Origin: Capnocytophaga ochracea DSM 7271
GTDB taxonomy: Bacteria; Bacteroidota; Bacteroidia; Flavobacteriales; Flavobacteriaceae
Length of the DNA stretch: 64,000 nt
Assembly (NCBI RefSeq): GCF_000023285.1
Contig: NC_013162.1
Coordinates: 372,001 to 436,000 of the forward strand
Reading direction: 5' to 3'
The notes beneath the pieces were generated by a model. The model did no database searches, was not told where the DNA came from, and saw only the letters and a list, made by a program, of their open reading frames with translations. A program made the translations under genes and the position numbers. The stretch's first letter is position 1. The number at the start of each line of letters is the position of its first letter. This document shows positions 1 through 8,449 of the stretch, in pieces.

Positions 1-140
1 CCTACGAGAATTATCTTTTTCATAAGAAATAACAATTTTAAAATCTTCTACAAAATAAAGGTTACGTTTTATATATTATAACTTTCGTAAACTTCCGTTA
101 ATAGGTTATGTTTAAGTAACTAATACCTTTGATAATCAGT
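1..140. other. Intergenic sequence, no gene seen
   Basis: AT-rich sequence at the left window edge. I see no convincing reading frame, promoter pair or RNA gene. An upstream gene may end just outside the window. Confidence 0.5.
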
Positions 141-257
141 GCTTAGATATAGGAAGCTTATAGGAATCTTATACGAATCTTGGAAGATTGGTATAGAAAA
201 GACGAATATATGCTCTACTAAAAGCATAGGTGAAACGAAACTAAAACGAAACTCAGG
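141..257 (+). repeat. 11-bp helically phased repeat array (copy E)
   Basis: Units of exactly 11 bp run from 141 to 206: GGAAGCTTATA, GGAATCTTATA, CGAATCTTGGA, AGATTGGTATA and neighbours. Two further 11-bp units of the CGAAACTAAAA type lie at 236-257. Positions 171-194 form the same imperfect hairpin (9-bp arms with one G-G mismatch, 6-nt loop) found in the larger elements at 8.2, 21.2, 39.3 and 49.8 kb. The rest of that larger element is missing here. The 73-codon frame across it (139-360) has no protein character. Confidence 0.75.
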
Positions 258-387
258 TAGTGAACTATGCAAAGCAGACAAGATTGTATATGGTTTTTCA
301 AGAGGTAGCTCAGCGGTAAATGGCAGGATAGAAAGCGCAAAGATAACGATTATAAATTAATTCTACAAATAATTTTGACCTTCTTTA

Positions 388-417
388 TTTGTTATTTGAT
401 AAAATATTGTACTTTTG
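388..417 (+). promoter_or_regulatory. Bacteroidota-type promoter for the DUF5723-like gene
   Basis: TTTG at 388-391 and TACTTTTG at 410-417, spaced 18 nt, match the -33 TTTG / -7 TAnnTTTG consensus of Bacteroidota. The ATG follows 31 nt downstream. Confidence 0.7.
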
Positions 418-448
418 CCACGCAATTTAAACAAGTGTTTTTTATAGA

Positions 449-1843
449 ATGAAAAAAGTAATTTTATCAGCATTGTTTCTAACAACAATGGCAGTAGAAG
501 CTCAGCAATCGTATGTAGGGCTTCGAGAAAGCAATTATTCGGGTATTTTTCCTGTAACTTCTAATCCTGCGAATATGATTAGCAGTAAGCGTTCTTGGGA
601 CGCTAATATTGCTACAGTGAACTTTGGTTTTGGCAACAACGCTATCAAACTCACGCCTAATATCACTGATAGCTTTAACGAGTACACACGCGTTGATAAT
701 CAGAATGCTATTTTTGGTTATAACAATATCAAAGCGAAGATAAACGTTGATGTGTTAGGACCCTCGGCTTTTGTGAAGATAAACGACCAGCATACAGTAG
801 GGATTTTCTCTCGTGTGCGCCTTCTGGGCAATGTACGTAACATAGATGCAAAAATGTTACAATCATTTGTTAGTGATTTAGATAAATTGGAACTCAAAAC
901 CCCTTACCAAGTGAACCTTAACGACCAAGAGATAGTGGTAAATGCTTTTTCGGAAGTAGGTTTCTCGTGGTCAGGTGAAGTGTATTTTGACGGTACTAAC
1001 ACGGTGAAAGTAGGAGCAAGTGCTAAATTGGTACAAGGCTCTGGTAATGTTTACGTAGGTTTTAAAGACTTTGAAGGTTCGGCTACACTAACGCCTGACA
1101 CTGATAAGGACAAAGTAAACTTGAATATCCAATCGGCTAACGGTACTTTGGAAGTGCTTAACGGTGGAATGGACTTGGTTGATTTCGACAATGTAAAGGT
1201 AAACAAGTTGTATTTTAGTTCAGAAGCTACTACTTTGGCTTTCGATTTAGGAGCTACATATGAGTTTCGCAAGGACGGTTGCCCTCGTTGCCACAATAAT
1301 CCTCACGATTTGCGTGTAGGGATTTCGCTAATGGATCTCGGGCGTTTACAATACACTGCCAATAAGAACTCTTACCGCTACAAAATGCCTGCAACACAAA
1401 GTACGACTTTAAGCATAGATGACCTATCAGAAGAGAATTTGAAGAATCACTTTGATGGAACAAAGGCTACAGGCTCTAAATTGAGGTCATCACTACCTTC
1501 TACTTTTAACCTCAGCGCCGATTATCGCGTAGTTGATGCGTTCTACTTGAACTTATCAGGACAAGTGAATATAGCTTCTACAAAGGACAAAGAGCTTTAC
1601 AACGCTACTTATGCCAATGAACTTTCACTCACTCCTCACTACGATACTAATAGTTTTGGGGCTTATTTGCCTATTTCATACAACCAAGTATCAAAAGCTA
1701 ATGTGGGAATTGCCTTGCGCTTAGGTCCATTAGTATTAGGGTCAAGCACTATTTTAGGCAATGTGCTTACCCGCTCAGCTAAAGAGTTTAACTTCTTCTT
1801 TGGGCTTCGTTTCGGTCACCAATCTTACCCCGTAGACCTTTAA
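449..1843 (+). CDS. DUF5723-like outer-membrane beta-barrel protein
   Basis: 464 residues with a signal peptide (MKKVILSALFLTTMAVEA, then QQS). The mature protein has alternating polar and aromatic strands typical of a Bacteroidota outer-membrane barrel. The early segment containing SGIFPVTSNPANM resembles the DUF5723 family, whose function is unknown. A CPRC motif lies near residues 277-280, in an otherwise cysteine-poor protein, in what is probably a loop. It has its own promoter and a strong terminator, so it is monocistronic. Family assignment is from memory of sequence character; surface location is inferred. An alternative is another PorV/FadL-like barrel family. Confidence 0.7.
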   Translation: MKKVILSALFLTTMAVEAQQSYVGLRESNYSGIFPVTSNPANMISSKRSWDANIATVNFGFGNNAIKLTPNITDSFNEYTRVDNQNAIFGYNNIKAKINVDVLGPSAFVKINDQHTVGIFSRVRLLGNVRNIDAKMLQSFVSDLDKLELKTPYQVNLNDQEIVVNAFSEVGFSWSGEVYFDGTNTVKVGASAKLVQGSGNVYVGFKDFEGSATLTPDTDKDKVNLNIQSANGTLEVLNGGMDLVDFDNVKVNKLYFSSEATTLAFDLGATYEFRKDGCPRCHNNPHDLRVGISLMDLGRLQYTANKNSYRYKMPATQSTTLSIDDLSEENLKNHFDGTKATGSKLRSSLPSTFNLSADYRVVDAFYLNLSGQVNIASTKDKELYNATYANELSLTPHYDTNSFGAYLPISYNQVSKANVGIALRLGPLVLGSSTILGNVLTRSAKEFNFFFGLRFGHQSYPVDL

Positions 1844-1874
1844 TTATTAATTTAATTTTACAACTTCATAATGG

Positions 1875-1908
1875 AAAAGGCTGTTCAGTAAATGCTGAAC
1901 AGCCTTTT
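1875..1908. terminator. Bidirectional Rho-independent terminator
   Basis: Perfect 14-bp stem (AAAAGGCTGTTCAG with its complement) around a 6-nt loop, with T runs on both strands. It lies between two convergent genes and probably serves both. Confidence 0.85.
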
Positions 1909-1933
1909 ATCTTTAATTATTAAGCATTAACTA

Positions 1934-4921
1934 TTAAAATTCAAAACTTCCTACTTCAATCACCTCCTTGGCATTACTGAGGCGTACAGTGGTTTCTTGC
2001 TGTTTTTGCTGAGGCGTACCATAGTGAGTATAGAAAGTAATACGCAAGTTCACAGGCATCAGTTGCTTTTGTGAGCGAGTACCAAAGTAATCCACTTGCA
2101 CTTTGTACTTGCCTTTTTCGGCTTTCTTGAGCATAAATTCTTCAGGTCCGTAGCCTTGAGTAACATCACGTGTGATTTTACCACCAAGGTAAGTAAGAGT
2201 GTTTCGGTAGTAACACTTCTCGTCTTTGGGGTCGGTTACCCATAAGTCCATATCGCAGCTATCTGTATCCCAACTGAGCACTACTCGCACATCTACGGGT
2301 TCTTTTTTGAGCAAACGCTTGTCGATATAACTCACGTCTATACCCTTGTGGCGTGCGACGAGGCTATTGATATCGTTCATTGTTACGATTTGTACATCGC
2401 CAAAACGACTGCTCCACTCGCTTGTAACTACTTTATAAAGGTTTTTCACGGCTTCGTTATAGGCACCATCGTCGGCAAGTGCTAAGCCCAAATCACGAAA
2501 AGACTGTGGTTCTTCTTCACGCAGAGTTACCACCTTACGGAATACCCATACCGCTTCTTTCTTAGCATTGTAGTTGCTGAGCTTGTAGCCTAACATACGC
2601 AACAACTGAGGGTCGTCTAAACCGAGCTCTGCCAAATTGGAAACTACCAAGATAGCTTGCTCACGATTACCTTTCTTAAAGAAATAGTCGGCTACATCTA
2701 CATAAAAGGAAGGTGTGTTACCGTATTCTTTTTTGAGTTTGTAATAGGTTTCTACCGCTTTTGCTTCCTCAGTATACTCCATTACCTTTAAATAAGGGGT
2801 ATCGGGGTTATAGGCGTTGAGCTCTATTTTTGAGGCAGGTACAGGAACAGGACTTGCTGGTTTGCGTGATAAAAAAACATCTTTTTTAGCAGTAGTGTTA
2901 CCACTAGGAGAATCAGCAACTCTACTATTTATAGCTCCCGTCATAGCTGCTTTTCTTCGTGGAGAATAACCTACTACAACTACTTCATTTAATTCTGCAC
3001 TTTCGTCAGCTTCTATAGCAGCAACCTCCTCACTTCTAACTTCTTGTGCTACCCCAGAAGCCACCCCTCTTATTCTTACAGGAGTATCATTAGAGTTATT
3101 AACATTTTTCTTAGGTTCAGTGCCTTTCACAGGATATTCGGTATGCCACCATTTACTTTGCTTTTCCGATTGCTCTACGACTCTATCCAAAATACGCTTA
3201 GCAGTATCCTCTTTTTGCTTTTGCTCATTTGCTAAGCGTTTGGAGTACTCTTGCTGTAATTCGGTAGGAGGCGTAATGCGGTAACGTACATAATCTTCTA
3301 CGGTTTCTAATACTATCAGCGAATTACCTTCGGTTACAATGCCGTACTCACGCCCTACCGCATCTATTTGTTTTTGTTCAACACCTTCTCGTTGTAGTTG
3401 TGCAATTTGTTTCTCTGCCCATATACGGCGCAAAAGATTGAACTCACTTTCAGAAGCATCGGGGTTTGCTACAAATTTTACTTCTTTTTGCACCATTACC
3501 TTTTTAGGGTAACCAAAACTAAGTACTAAGGTTGCTTCCTCGCTTTGCAATTCACCTGCAAGGGTGAAATTACCTTTGCTAATAGTAGCTCCTTTCTGCG
3601 GGAAAATTTTGGTTACTTTACCGCTTTTCACTTCTATATCTAGCAGTTGGAAAGGTACAGTGCGTGCTACTTTTATTGCTTGCTCAGTAGTGAGGGTTGT
3701 CAAATCTATAAAGTTACCACCCGTAGCATTGGCGAGGTATTGCATTTTTGGAGTATTAGCAACTGCCGAAGCATTGACCACTGTTATAGGGGTTTTAGCT
3801 TGTTTCACTACTTCGTTTACAGAAAATTCTTTACTGCCAAAGTTGAAAATACCGTCGCTAAAAAGTAATATTTCATCTGTTTTGAGGTTGAAATCAATAG
3901 CATTACCATCGGTAGCACCATCGTATTGCAAACTTTCTAAATGCGATTTCAGTGCTTGCCAATTACCGTTTTTCACCTCAAAAGTAAGCGGTTTAGCAGA
4001 ACGAATATTAAAAGTACTAAGCACTACCTTAGTGTCTTTGAGTTCCTTAAAATAAGCATCTAAGAAAGCAAACTCTTTTGCTCTATCGCGTTGGATTGCT
4101 GAGTGCGATGCGTCCCATAAGAGTCCTATTTCCTTAGGAGTGGGGCTACTTTTAGCTTTGGTATCGCTCAAAGCTATATTGCCATAAAAATAGCTTTTAC
4201 TGCCTTGGGTAGCGCTAATGGTTTGTGGTTTCTCAATTTTCGGGAAAGTAAGTGCAATGTTTTGGTTGAGCGTGAAGTTTTGCTTGCTTACCTCACTGAT
4301 ATAGCTATTGCGCGCTTGTTTGAAGTCTAATTGCAGACTGTTCTGAATATCTGCCTTTACAAAGCGTGATACTACCTCAGTACGCACCTTGAAGTTTTTA
4401 AGGGTTACGTTAGCCGTGATAGGCAAGAAGTAGTAATCTTGTCCGCCTCGTTCGTGTAGTTCTTGTTCAAAGGCGATGAGTACACGGCGAGTACCTTTGG
4501 CAGGCATAGGGTATACACGTGCTTTAAAGTTGTTGCCCTCAGTTTTTTCTAATAAGCCTGGGTCTACACCCCTGCGCACAATATCCTCAAAGGCTTTGCG
4601 CCCTAAGGCTTTGTCTACTACCACACCTTCACGCAGTTTGCCATTGATATCTAAGGCAAAGCGCGACACCTGCTGTCCGTCGGCAAGCGGGAACTGAAAC
4701 TCGCCTTCCATTACGCGGGTGTTGGGGTTGTAGAAGGTCATTTCCATAGTAGTAACAGCCGTTTGTCCTACCACTAATATATCTACTGAAAGGTCTTGCA
4801 ATACCATCGGGTTGGCATTGCGCTCATTCACTACCTTCACCTCTGGCACTACCGATTTCTGTGCGGTTAGCAGTAAGGGAAGTAGTAAAGCTGTCGCTGA
4901 TAAAAAATGCTTGATTCTCAT
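1934..4921 (-). CDS. VIT / VWA / TPR / DUF2135 secreted protein with SusC-like motif
   Basis: 995 residues. A signal peptide (1-20, ending LLLTAQ) is followed by a VIT domain (about 25-155), then a von Willebrand A domain (about 262-430) whose DASHS near residue 270 fits the MIDAS metal site. A low-complexity stretch at about 600-700 contains NEVVVVGYSPRRKAAMTGAI (about 643-662), close to the plug signature of SusC-type TonB-dependent transporters. TPR-like helices (about 715-880) and a DUF2135 / YfaP-type domain (about 885-985, SWDTDSCDMDLWVTDP) follow. VIT plus VWA suggests adhesive or scaffold work in the periplasm or at the surface; the substrate is unknown. It is transcribed alone. Confidence 0.85.
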   Translation of the reverse strand: MRIKHFLSATALLLPLLLTAQKSVVPEVKVVNERNANPMVLQDLSVDILVVGQTAVTTMEMTFYNPNTRVMEGEFQFPLADGQQVSRFALDINGKLREGVVVDKALGRKAFEDIVRRGVDPGLLEKTEGNNFKARVYPMPAKGTRRVLIAFEQELHERGGQDYYFLPITANVTLKNFKVRTEVVSRFVKADIQNSLQLDFKQARNSYISEVSKQNFTLNQNIALTFPKIEKPQTISATQGSKSYFYGNIALSDTKAKSSPTPKEIGLLWDASHSAIQRDRAKEFAFLDAYFKELKDTKVVLSTFNIRSAKPLTFEVKNGNWQALKSHLESLQYDGATDGNAIDFNLKTDEILLFSDGIFNFGSKEFSVNEVVKQAKTPITVVNASAVANTPKMQYLANATGGNFIDLTTLTTEQAIKVARTVPFQLLDIEVKSGKVTKIFPQKGATISKGNFTLAGELQSEEATLVLSFGYPKKVMVQKEVKFVANPDASESEFNLLRRIWAEKQIAQLQREGVEQKQIDAVGREYGIVTEGNSLIVLETVEDYVRYRITPPTELQQEYSKRLANEQKQKEDTAKRILDRVVEQSEKQSKWWHTEYPVKGTEPKKNVNNSNDTPVRIRGVASGVAQEVRSEEVAAIEADESAELNEVVVVGYSPRRKAAMTGAINSRVADSPSGNTTAKKDVFLSRKPASPVPVPASKIELNAYNPDTPYLKVMEYTEEAKAVETYYKLKKEYGNTPSFYVDVADYFFKKGNREQAILVVSNLAELGLDDPQLLRMLGYKLSNYNAKKEAVWVFRKVVTLREEEPQSFRDLGLALADDGAYNEAVKNLYKVVTSEWSSRFGDVQIVTMNDINSLVARHKGIDVSYIDKRLLKKEPVDVRVVLSWDTDSCDMDLWVTDPKDEKCYYRNTLTYLGGKITRDVTQGYGPEEFMLKKAEKGKYKVQVDYFGTRSQKQLMPVNLRITFYTHYGTPQQKQQETTVRLSNAKEVIEVGSFEF

Positions 4922-4984
4922 TACTAAACAATGGTTTTGATGAAACTACTGTCTGTAAATCAAAGAGCGTACCAAATTTGCTAA

Positions 4985-5365
4985 TTATAATTGTACACTA
5001 AGCAATTCTTCCCCTAATTTATGTAAGCCCTCTTGTATTTTTTGACGTTGGGCACTACGAGGTTTTTTGAGTCCTACGGCGTACTGATGTATCAGTTTCT
5101 GATTGATACCTGTAATGCGTTCAAAGGCAGGATTACTTATTACTCCTTTAAAGTATTGCAACAAACTTTCAGTGTCGTATTTATAAGTAAGCTGATAATC
5201 AGTATAAGGAAAATTACCGAGCTCTTTTTGTAAAGCAATCGCTTCCAAAACACCTTCCTTGACTTCTTGTACGGTTTCACCTCCTGCACTTAAGCCTTCT
5301 ATGTTTTCAGCGTAAGCCCAATAAAAATCGTTGCTGCGCTCTATAATAATAGTAATGTTTTTCAT
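4985..5365 (-). CDS. hicB: HicB-type antitoxin with C-terminal helix-turn-helix
   Basis: 126 residues. The N-terminal half has the partial RNase-H-like HicB fold (ITIIIERSNDFYWAYAENIEGLSAGG). The C-terminal half (about 75-115, ITGINQKLIHQYAVGLKKPR) looks like an XRE-type helix-turn-helix, as in HicB proteins that bind their own operator. It starts 14 nt after the stop of hicA, in the usual toxin-first order. It is expected to bind and silence HicA and repress the shared promoter. Family features are clear; activity is inferred. Confidence 0.88.
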   Translation of the reverse strand: MKNITIIIERSNDFYWAYAENIEGLSAGGETVQEVKEGVLEAIALQKELGNFPYTDYQLTYKYDTESLLQYFKGVISNPAFERITGINQKLIHQYAVGLKKPRSAQRQKIQEGLHKLGEELLSVQL

Positions 5366-5379
5366 ATTATATAATATTT

Positions 5380-5559
5380 TTAGGATAGTCTCATTTCTTT
5401 TTTTACTTTTTTCTCTAGTCCTTTGCCCACTTCTTTACTACCGTGGTAAGGGACAGGATAGGTTTTATCACCTTTTTGATAGATATAATGACTGCCAGAA
5501 ACTCTTATCAATATCCAATCATTTTCAGTAATAAGTCGGTGCAATTCACTTGATTTCAT
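5380..5559 (-). CDS. hicA: HicA-type mRNA interferase toxin
   Basis: 59 residues from the chosen start. KSSELHRLI, the GSHYIY segment with the catalytic histidine, and PVPYHGSKEVGKGLEKKVKKE are the complete HicA double-stranded-RNA-binding fold. HicA cleaves mRNA independently of the ribosome. An ATG four codons upstream (5571) is possible, but it would leave a leader of only about 8 nt after the predicted start of transcription, and HicA proteins usually begin MKSSEL. It forms an operon with hicB. Nothing is missing, so the toxin is probably functional. Confidence 0.88.
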   Translation of the reverse strand: MKSSELHRLITENDWILIRVSGSHYIYQKGDKTYPVPYHGSKEVGKGLEKKVKKEMRLS

Positions 5560-5586
5560 AATATAGTTCATTGGTGCTTAATATTG

Positions 5587-5618
5587 CAAAGGTATATATT
5601 TATATACTTTTGCGCAAA
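5587..5618 (-). promoter_or_regulatory. hicAB promoter with palindromic operator
   Basis: On the minus strand, TTTG (5615-5618) and TACCTTTG (5587-5594) are spaced 20 nt. A palindrome, GTATATA-TT-TATATAC (5592-5607), fills most of the spacer and touches the -7 box. This is the expected position for autorepression by HicB. Confidence 0.75.
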
Positions 5619-5676
5619 TATTTTAATAAATATTTTGCGACATCAGCTTTGCATACGAGATTAACACATTTACTCA

Positions 5677-7938
5677 TTACCTGAAAAACGTCAAAGTTCC
5701 ATTCTCTCTAAATGCGCCAAACGGCACTTCAAAACCTTCTATTTTCTTACCGTTCAGTTGTACGTACTCTACTAAGTTGTTATCCGAATTGCGTGCCACA
5801 CTCTTTATTAAAAACTTCTTGCCCTCAGGCAGTTGCAAGCTCACCGTTTTAAACAGTGGGTTACCGAGTATGTAGTTATCACTGGCAGGGGTAACAGGGT
5901 AAAAGCCTAAGGCTGAAAACACATACCAAGCCGAGGTCTGTCCGTTATCCTCATCACCGCAATAACCGTCGGGCGTAGGGGTATAGAGTTTCTCCATCAC
6001 TTCCCGTAGTTTAGCTTGTGCTTTTTGGGGTTTACCAGCGTAATTATACAAGTAGATAAGGTGCTGTATGGGCTGATTGCCGTGCGCGTAGTTCCCCATA
6101 TTTATGAGTTGCATCTCGCGTATTTCGTGTATGGTAAAACCGTAGTACGAATCGTCAAACAGCGGAGGCATCTCAAACACTTCATCTATCTTCTTTTCAA
6201 AAGCCTCTTTGCCTCCCATTAGCTGTATAAGTCCTTCAATATCCTGAAATACCGACCACGTGTAGTGCAAGCTGTTCCCTTCGGTAAACGCATCGCCCCA
6301 TTTCAGCGGATTAAATGGCGACTGGAACTTGCCGTCCTTATTCTTGCCTCGCATCCACTTAGTTTCGGGGTCAAACACATTCTTGTAGCGTTTCGATTGT
6401 TCGTAATACTGTTTAGCAACCTCCGCCTTACCCATCTTTTCTGCTATACGAGCAATGCAATAATCGGCGTAAGCATACTCCAATGTGCGGGCTACACTCT
6501 CGTTAATCTTCACATCATAAGGCACATAACCCAAACTATTGTAGTAATTCACCCCCTCACGCCCTACCGATTTCACTGGTCTGCCATCGTTTTGAGTAGC
6601 GTTCTTCAGCATCGCTTCTAAAAGAATTTCAGCATCAGCCTCGTCTATATTACCTTTCAGGTAAGCATCAGCAATGATAGAAGCCGAGTTCGACCCTATC
6701 ATACAATCCCTATGACCCGGACTTGCCCATTCGGGTAACCAGCCCGATTCTTTATAAGCGTTCACCAATCCCTTCATCATCTGTTGATTCATCTCAGGAT
6801 ACAACAGGTTGAAAAGCGGAAATACTGCCCGGAAAGTGTCCCAAAAACCGTTGTCAGTAAACATATACCCCTTTTCCACCTTGCCGTTATACGGACTGTA
6901 ATGCACCATTTCACCTTCTTTGTTGTATTCATAGAAAGTGCGTGGGAAGAGCAGTGTACGGTACAAACAGGAGTAGAAAGTGCGCAAATGGTCTATATTT
7001 TCATCTTCCACTTGTATCTTGCCGAGTTCACTCTCCCAAAGGGTAAGTGCTTTTTGTTTTGTCTGTTCAAAAGTGTCATTACCCAGTTCCGTTTGCAAGT
7101 TCAATAGGGCTTGCTCAGGCGAAATAAACGACGAAGCTACTCTTACGGTTACTTGTTCACCTTTTTTCGTGCGGAAACCTATCACTGCCCCTGTGTGTTC
7201 GCCCTTGCTTTCAGCATTTTTTGTCAGCTTAAAGCCGTCGCTCCACGTCTGTACACTCTCAAAATCCTTGTCGAAAGTAAGCACAAAGTAATTGTGAAAA
7301 TTCTCAGGTACTCCCCCACTGTTGTTGCGGGCATAGCCTATAATTTTGCGTTCTTTGGGCAACACTTGCACCATCGAGCCCTTAAAATAAGCATCTAAAA
7401 CCAAATAAGCCTTATCGCTCTCAGGGAAGGTAATGCGGAACTGCGCTGCTCTATTGGTAGGCGTAATTTCCACCGATGTGTCATAATCGGCTAAATACAC
7501 TTTGTAGTAGTGAGGCTGAGCCGTTTCTGCCTTATGAGAGAACCACGAAGCGCGTTCTTCTTCTTTAATTTTCAAGTCACCCACTACCGGCATCAGTGCA
7601 AAAGCCCCATAGTCATTAATCCACGGACTCGGTTGGTGGGTTTGCTTAAAGCCTACGAGCTTATCAGCGTGATATTGATATGCCCAGCCGTCGCCGATTT
7701 TGCCCGTTTGAGGTGTCCAGAAGTGCATACCCCAAGGCACCGCAATAGCAGGATAAGTATTCCCATTCGATAAACTAAACTTCGAGTCCGTACCCATCAG
7801 TGGGTTTACATACTCAGTGTAAGAGGTTTCGGGCACTGCCGAAGTAGTATCCTGTTTAGTTTCTTCTTTTGAAGTGTTTGCCTGCTTATTACAAGCCATT
7901 ATCAAACACAAAAACACAAAGTATAATATCTTTTTCAT
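5677..7938 (-). CDS. GH92 family alpha-mannosidase, lipoprotein
   Basis: 753 residues from the chosen ATG. The start gives a lipoprotein signal (MKKILYFVFLCLIMAC); an ATG seven codons upstream (7959) is an alternative. After a Ser/Thr-rich linker come GH92 hallmarks: NPLMGTDSKF near the start of the domain, GHRDCMIGSNSA near residue 406, HGNQPIQHL in the last third, and GDEDNGQTSAWYVFSALGFY near residue 658. GH92 enzymes are calcium-dependent exo-alpha-mannosidases, often acting on N-glycans. A surface or periplasmic lipoprotein of this type suits foraging on host glycoproteins (inference). No SusC/SusD pair or other glycosidase is adjacent, so it is not part of a visible polysaccharide locus. 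Confidence 0.92.
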   Translation of the reverse strand: MKKILYFVFLCLIMACNKQANTSKEETKQDTTSAVPETSYTEYVNPLMGTDSKFSLSNGNTYPAIAVPWGMHFWTPQTGKIGDGWAYQYHADKLVGFKQTHQPSPWINDYGAFALMPVVGDLKIKEEERASWFSHKAETAQPHYYKVYLADYDTSVEITPTNRAAQFRITFPESDKAYLVLDAYFKGSMVQVLPKERKIIGYARNNSGGVPENFHNYFVLTFDKDFESVQTWSDGFKLTKNAESKGEHTGAVIGFRTKKGEQVTVRVASSFISPEQALLNLQTELGNDTFEQTKQKALTLWESELGKIQVEDENIDHLRTFYSCLYRTLLFPRTFYEYNKEGEMVHYSPYNGKVEKGYMFTDNGFWDTFRAVFPLFNLLYPEMNQQMMKGLVNAYKESGWLPEWASPGHRDCMIGSNSASIIADAYLKGNIDEADAEILLEAMLKNATQNDGRPVKSVGREGVNYYNSLGYVPYDVKINESVARTLEYAYADYCIARIAEKMGKAEVAKQYYEQSKRYKNVFDPETKWMRGKNKDGKFQSPFNPLKWGDAFTEGNSLHYTWSVFQDIEGLIQLMGGKEAFEKKIDEVFEMPPLFDDSYYGFTIHEIREMQLINMGNYAHGNQPIQHLIYLYNYAGKPQKAQAKLREVMEKLYTPTPDGYCGDEDNGQTSAWYVFSALGFYPVTPASDNYILGNPLFKTVSLQLPEGKKFLIKSVARNSDNNLVEYVQLNGKKIEGFEVPFGAFRENGTLTFFR

Positions 7939-8073
7939 CTTAATAATTACAATTTTCATTCAATTAGATATTATTTTATAATATGAGTCAAGAATTAAAA
8001 ATTAATAACATATGGTCTATAATGAGTTATGATAATCGTCATACATCCGCTCTTTACCTTCACTTTTCCCGTC

Positions 8074-8426
8074 ACCACACTCCCCCTCTCTTTCATACTT
8101 TTCCCTAGTGCCTATGGCCTAAGGCCTATTACCTCTTCCTCTTTCTTTCGCCTCGAAACCCCGTTTTTAACATTTTTTATGCTGTTGTATTATAGTATGA
8201 ATCAACAACTTATACACCCTTTCTATACCAATCGTCCAAGATTCGTATAAGCTTCCTATAAGCTCTCTATAAGCTAACCCCACCCTTCTTACAGCCTTTT
8301 TTCACCAAAACCCCTCTCTTCCTCCTTCCGAACTTCTTCGATATCTTTCGGATATTCCTAACACTCCCAACTCATCGCTTTTTCATCTCAAACTTTGCCA
8401 AAGTTAATAGCCCGTGCGGCTCGCAC
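8074..8426 (-). repeat. Composite intergenic repeat element, copy A
   Basis: The copy holds, in plus-strand order: a GCCTATG-GCCTAAG-GCCTA block (8109-8127), a TTTCGCCTCGAAACC block (about 8146-8160), the 11-bp array (about 8221-8279), a C-rich run, a CTTTGCCAAAG palindrome (about 8393) and one GCT-loop hairpin GTGCGGCTCGCAC (8414-8426). These blocks recur at 21.1 and 39.2 kb and, inverted, at 49.8 kb. This copy fills the roughly 490-bp gap between GH92 and the acyltransferase gene; I see no gene in it. Confidence 0.8.
8225..8248 (-). repeat. Imperfect hairpin within the 11-bp array, copy A
   Basis: Nine-base arms ATACCAATC and GATTCGTAT pair at eight of nine positions around the loop GTCCAA. 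The 24 nt are identical in copies A, B, C and D; E differs only in the loop. Confidence 0.65.
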
Positions 8427-8449
8427 CTCATTTGCTAATTTTCGAACTC

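Noticed and set aside
303-345. tRNA-like D-arm words (GGTAGCTCAGCGGTA)
   Set aside because: No matching acceptor, anticodon or T arm can be formed around it.
139-360. 73-codon open frame over the first repeat array
   Set aside because: It is built from 11-bp repeats and low-complexity sequence, starts without any promoter at the right distance, and has no family character.
3564-4055. 163-codon frame antisense to the VIT/VWA gene
   Set aside because: It mirrors codon bias of the real gene on the other strand and has no recognisable domain.
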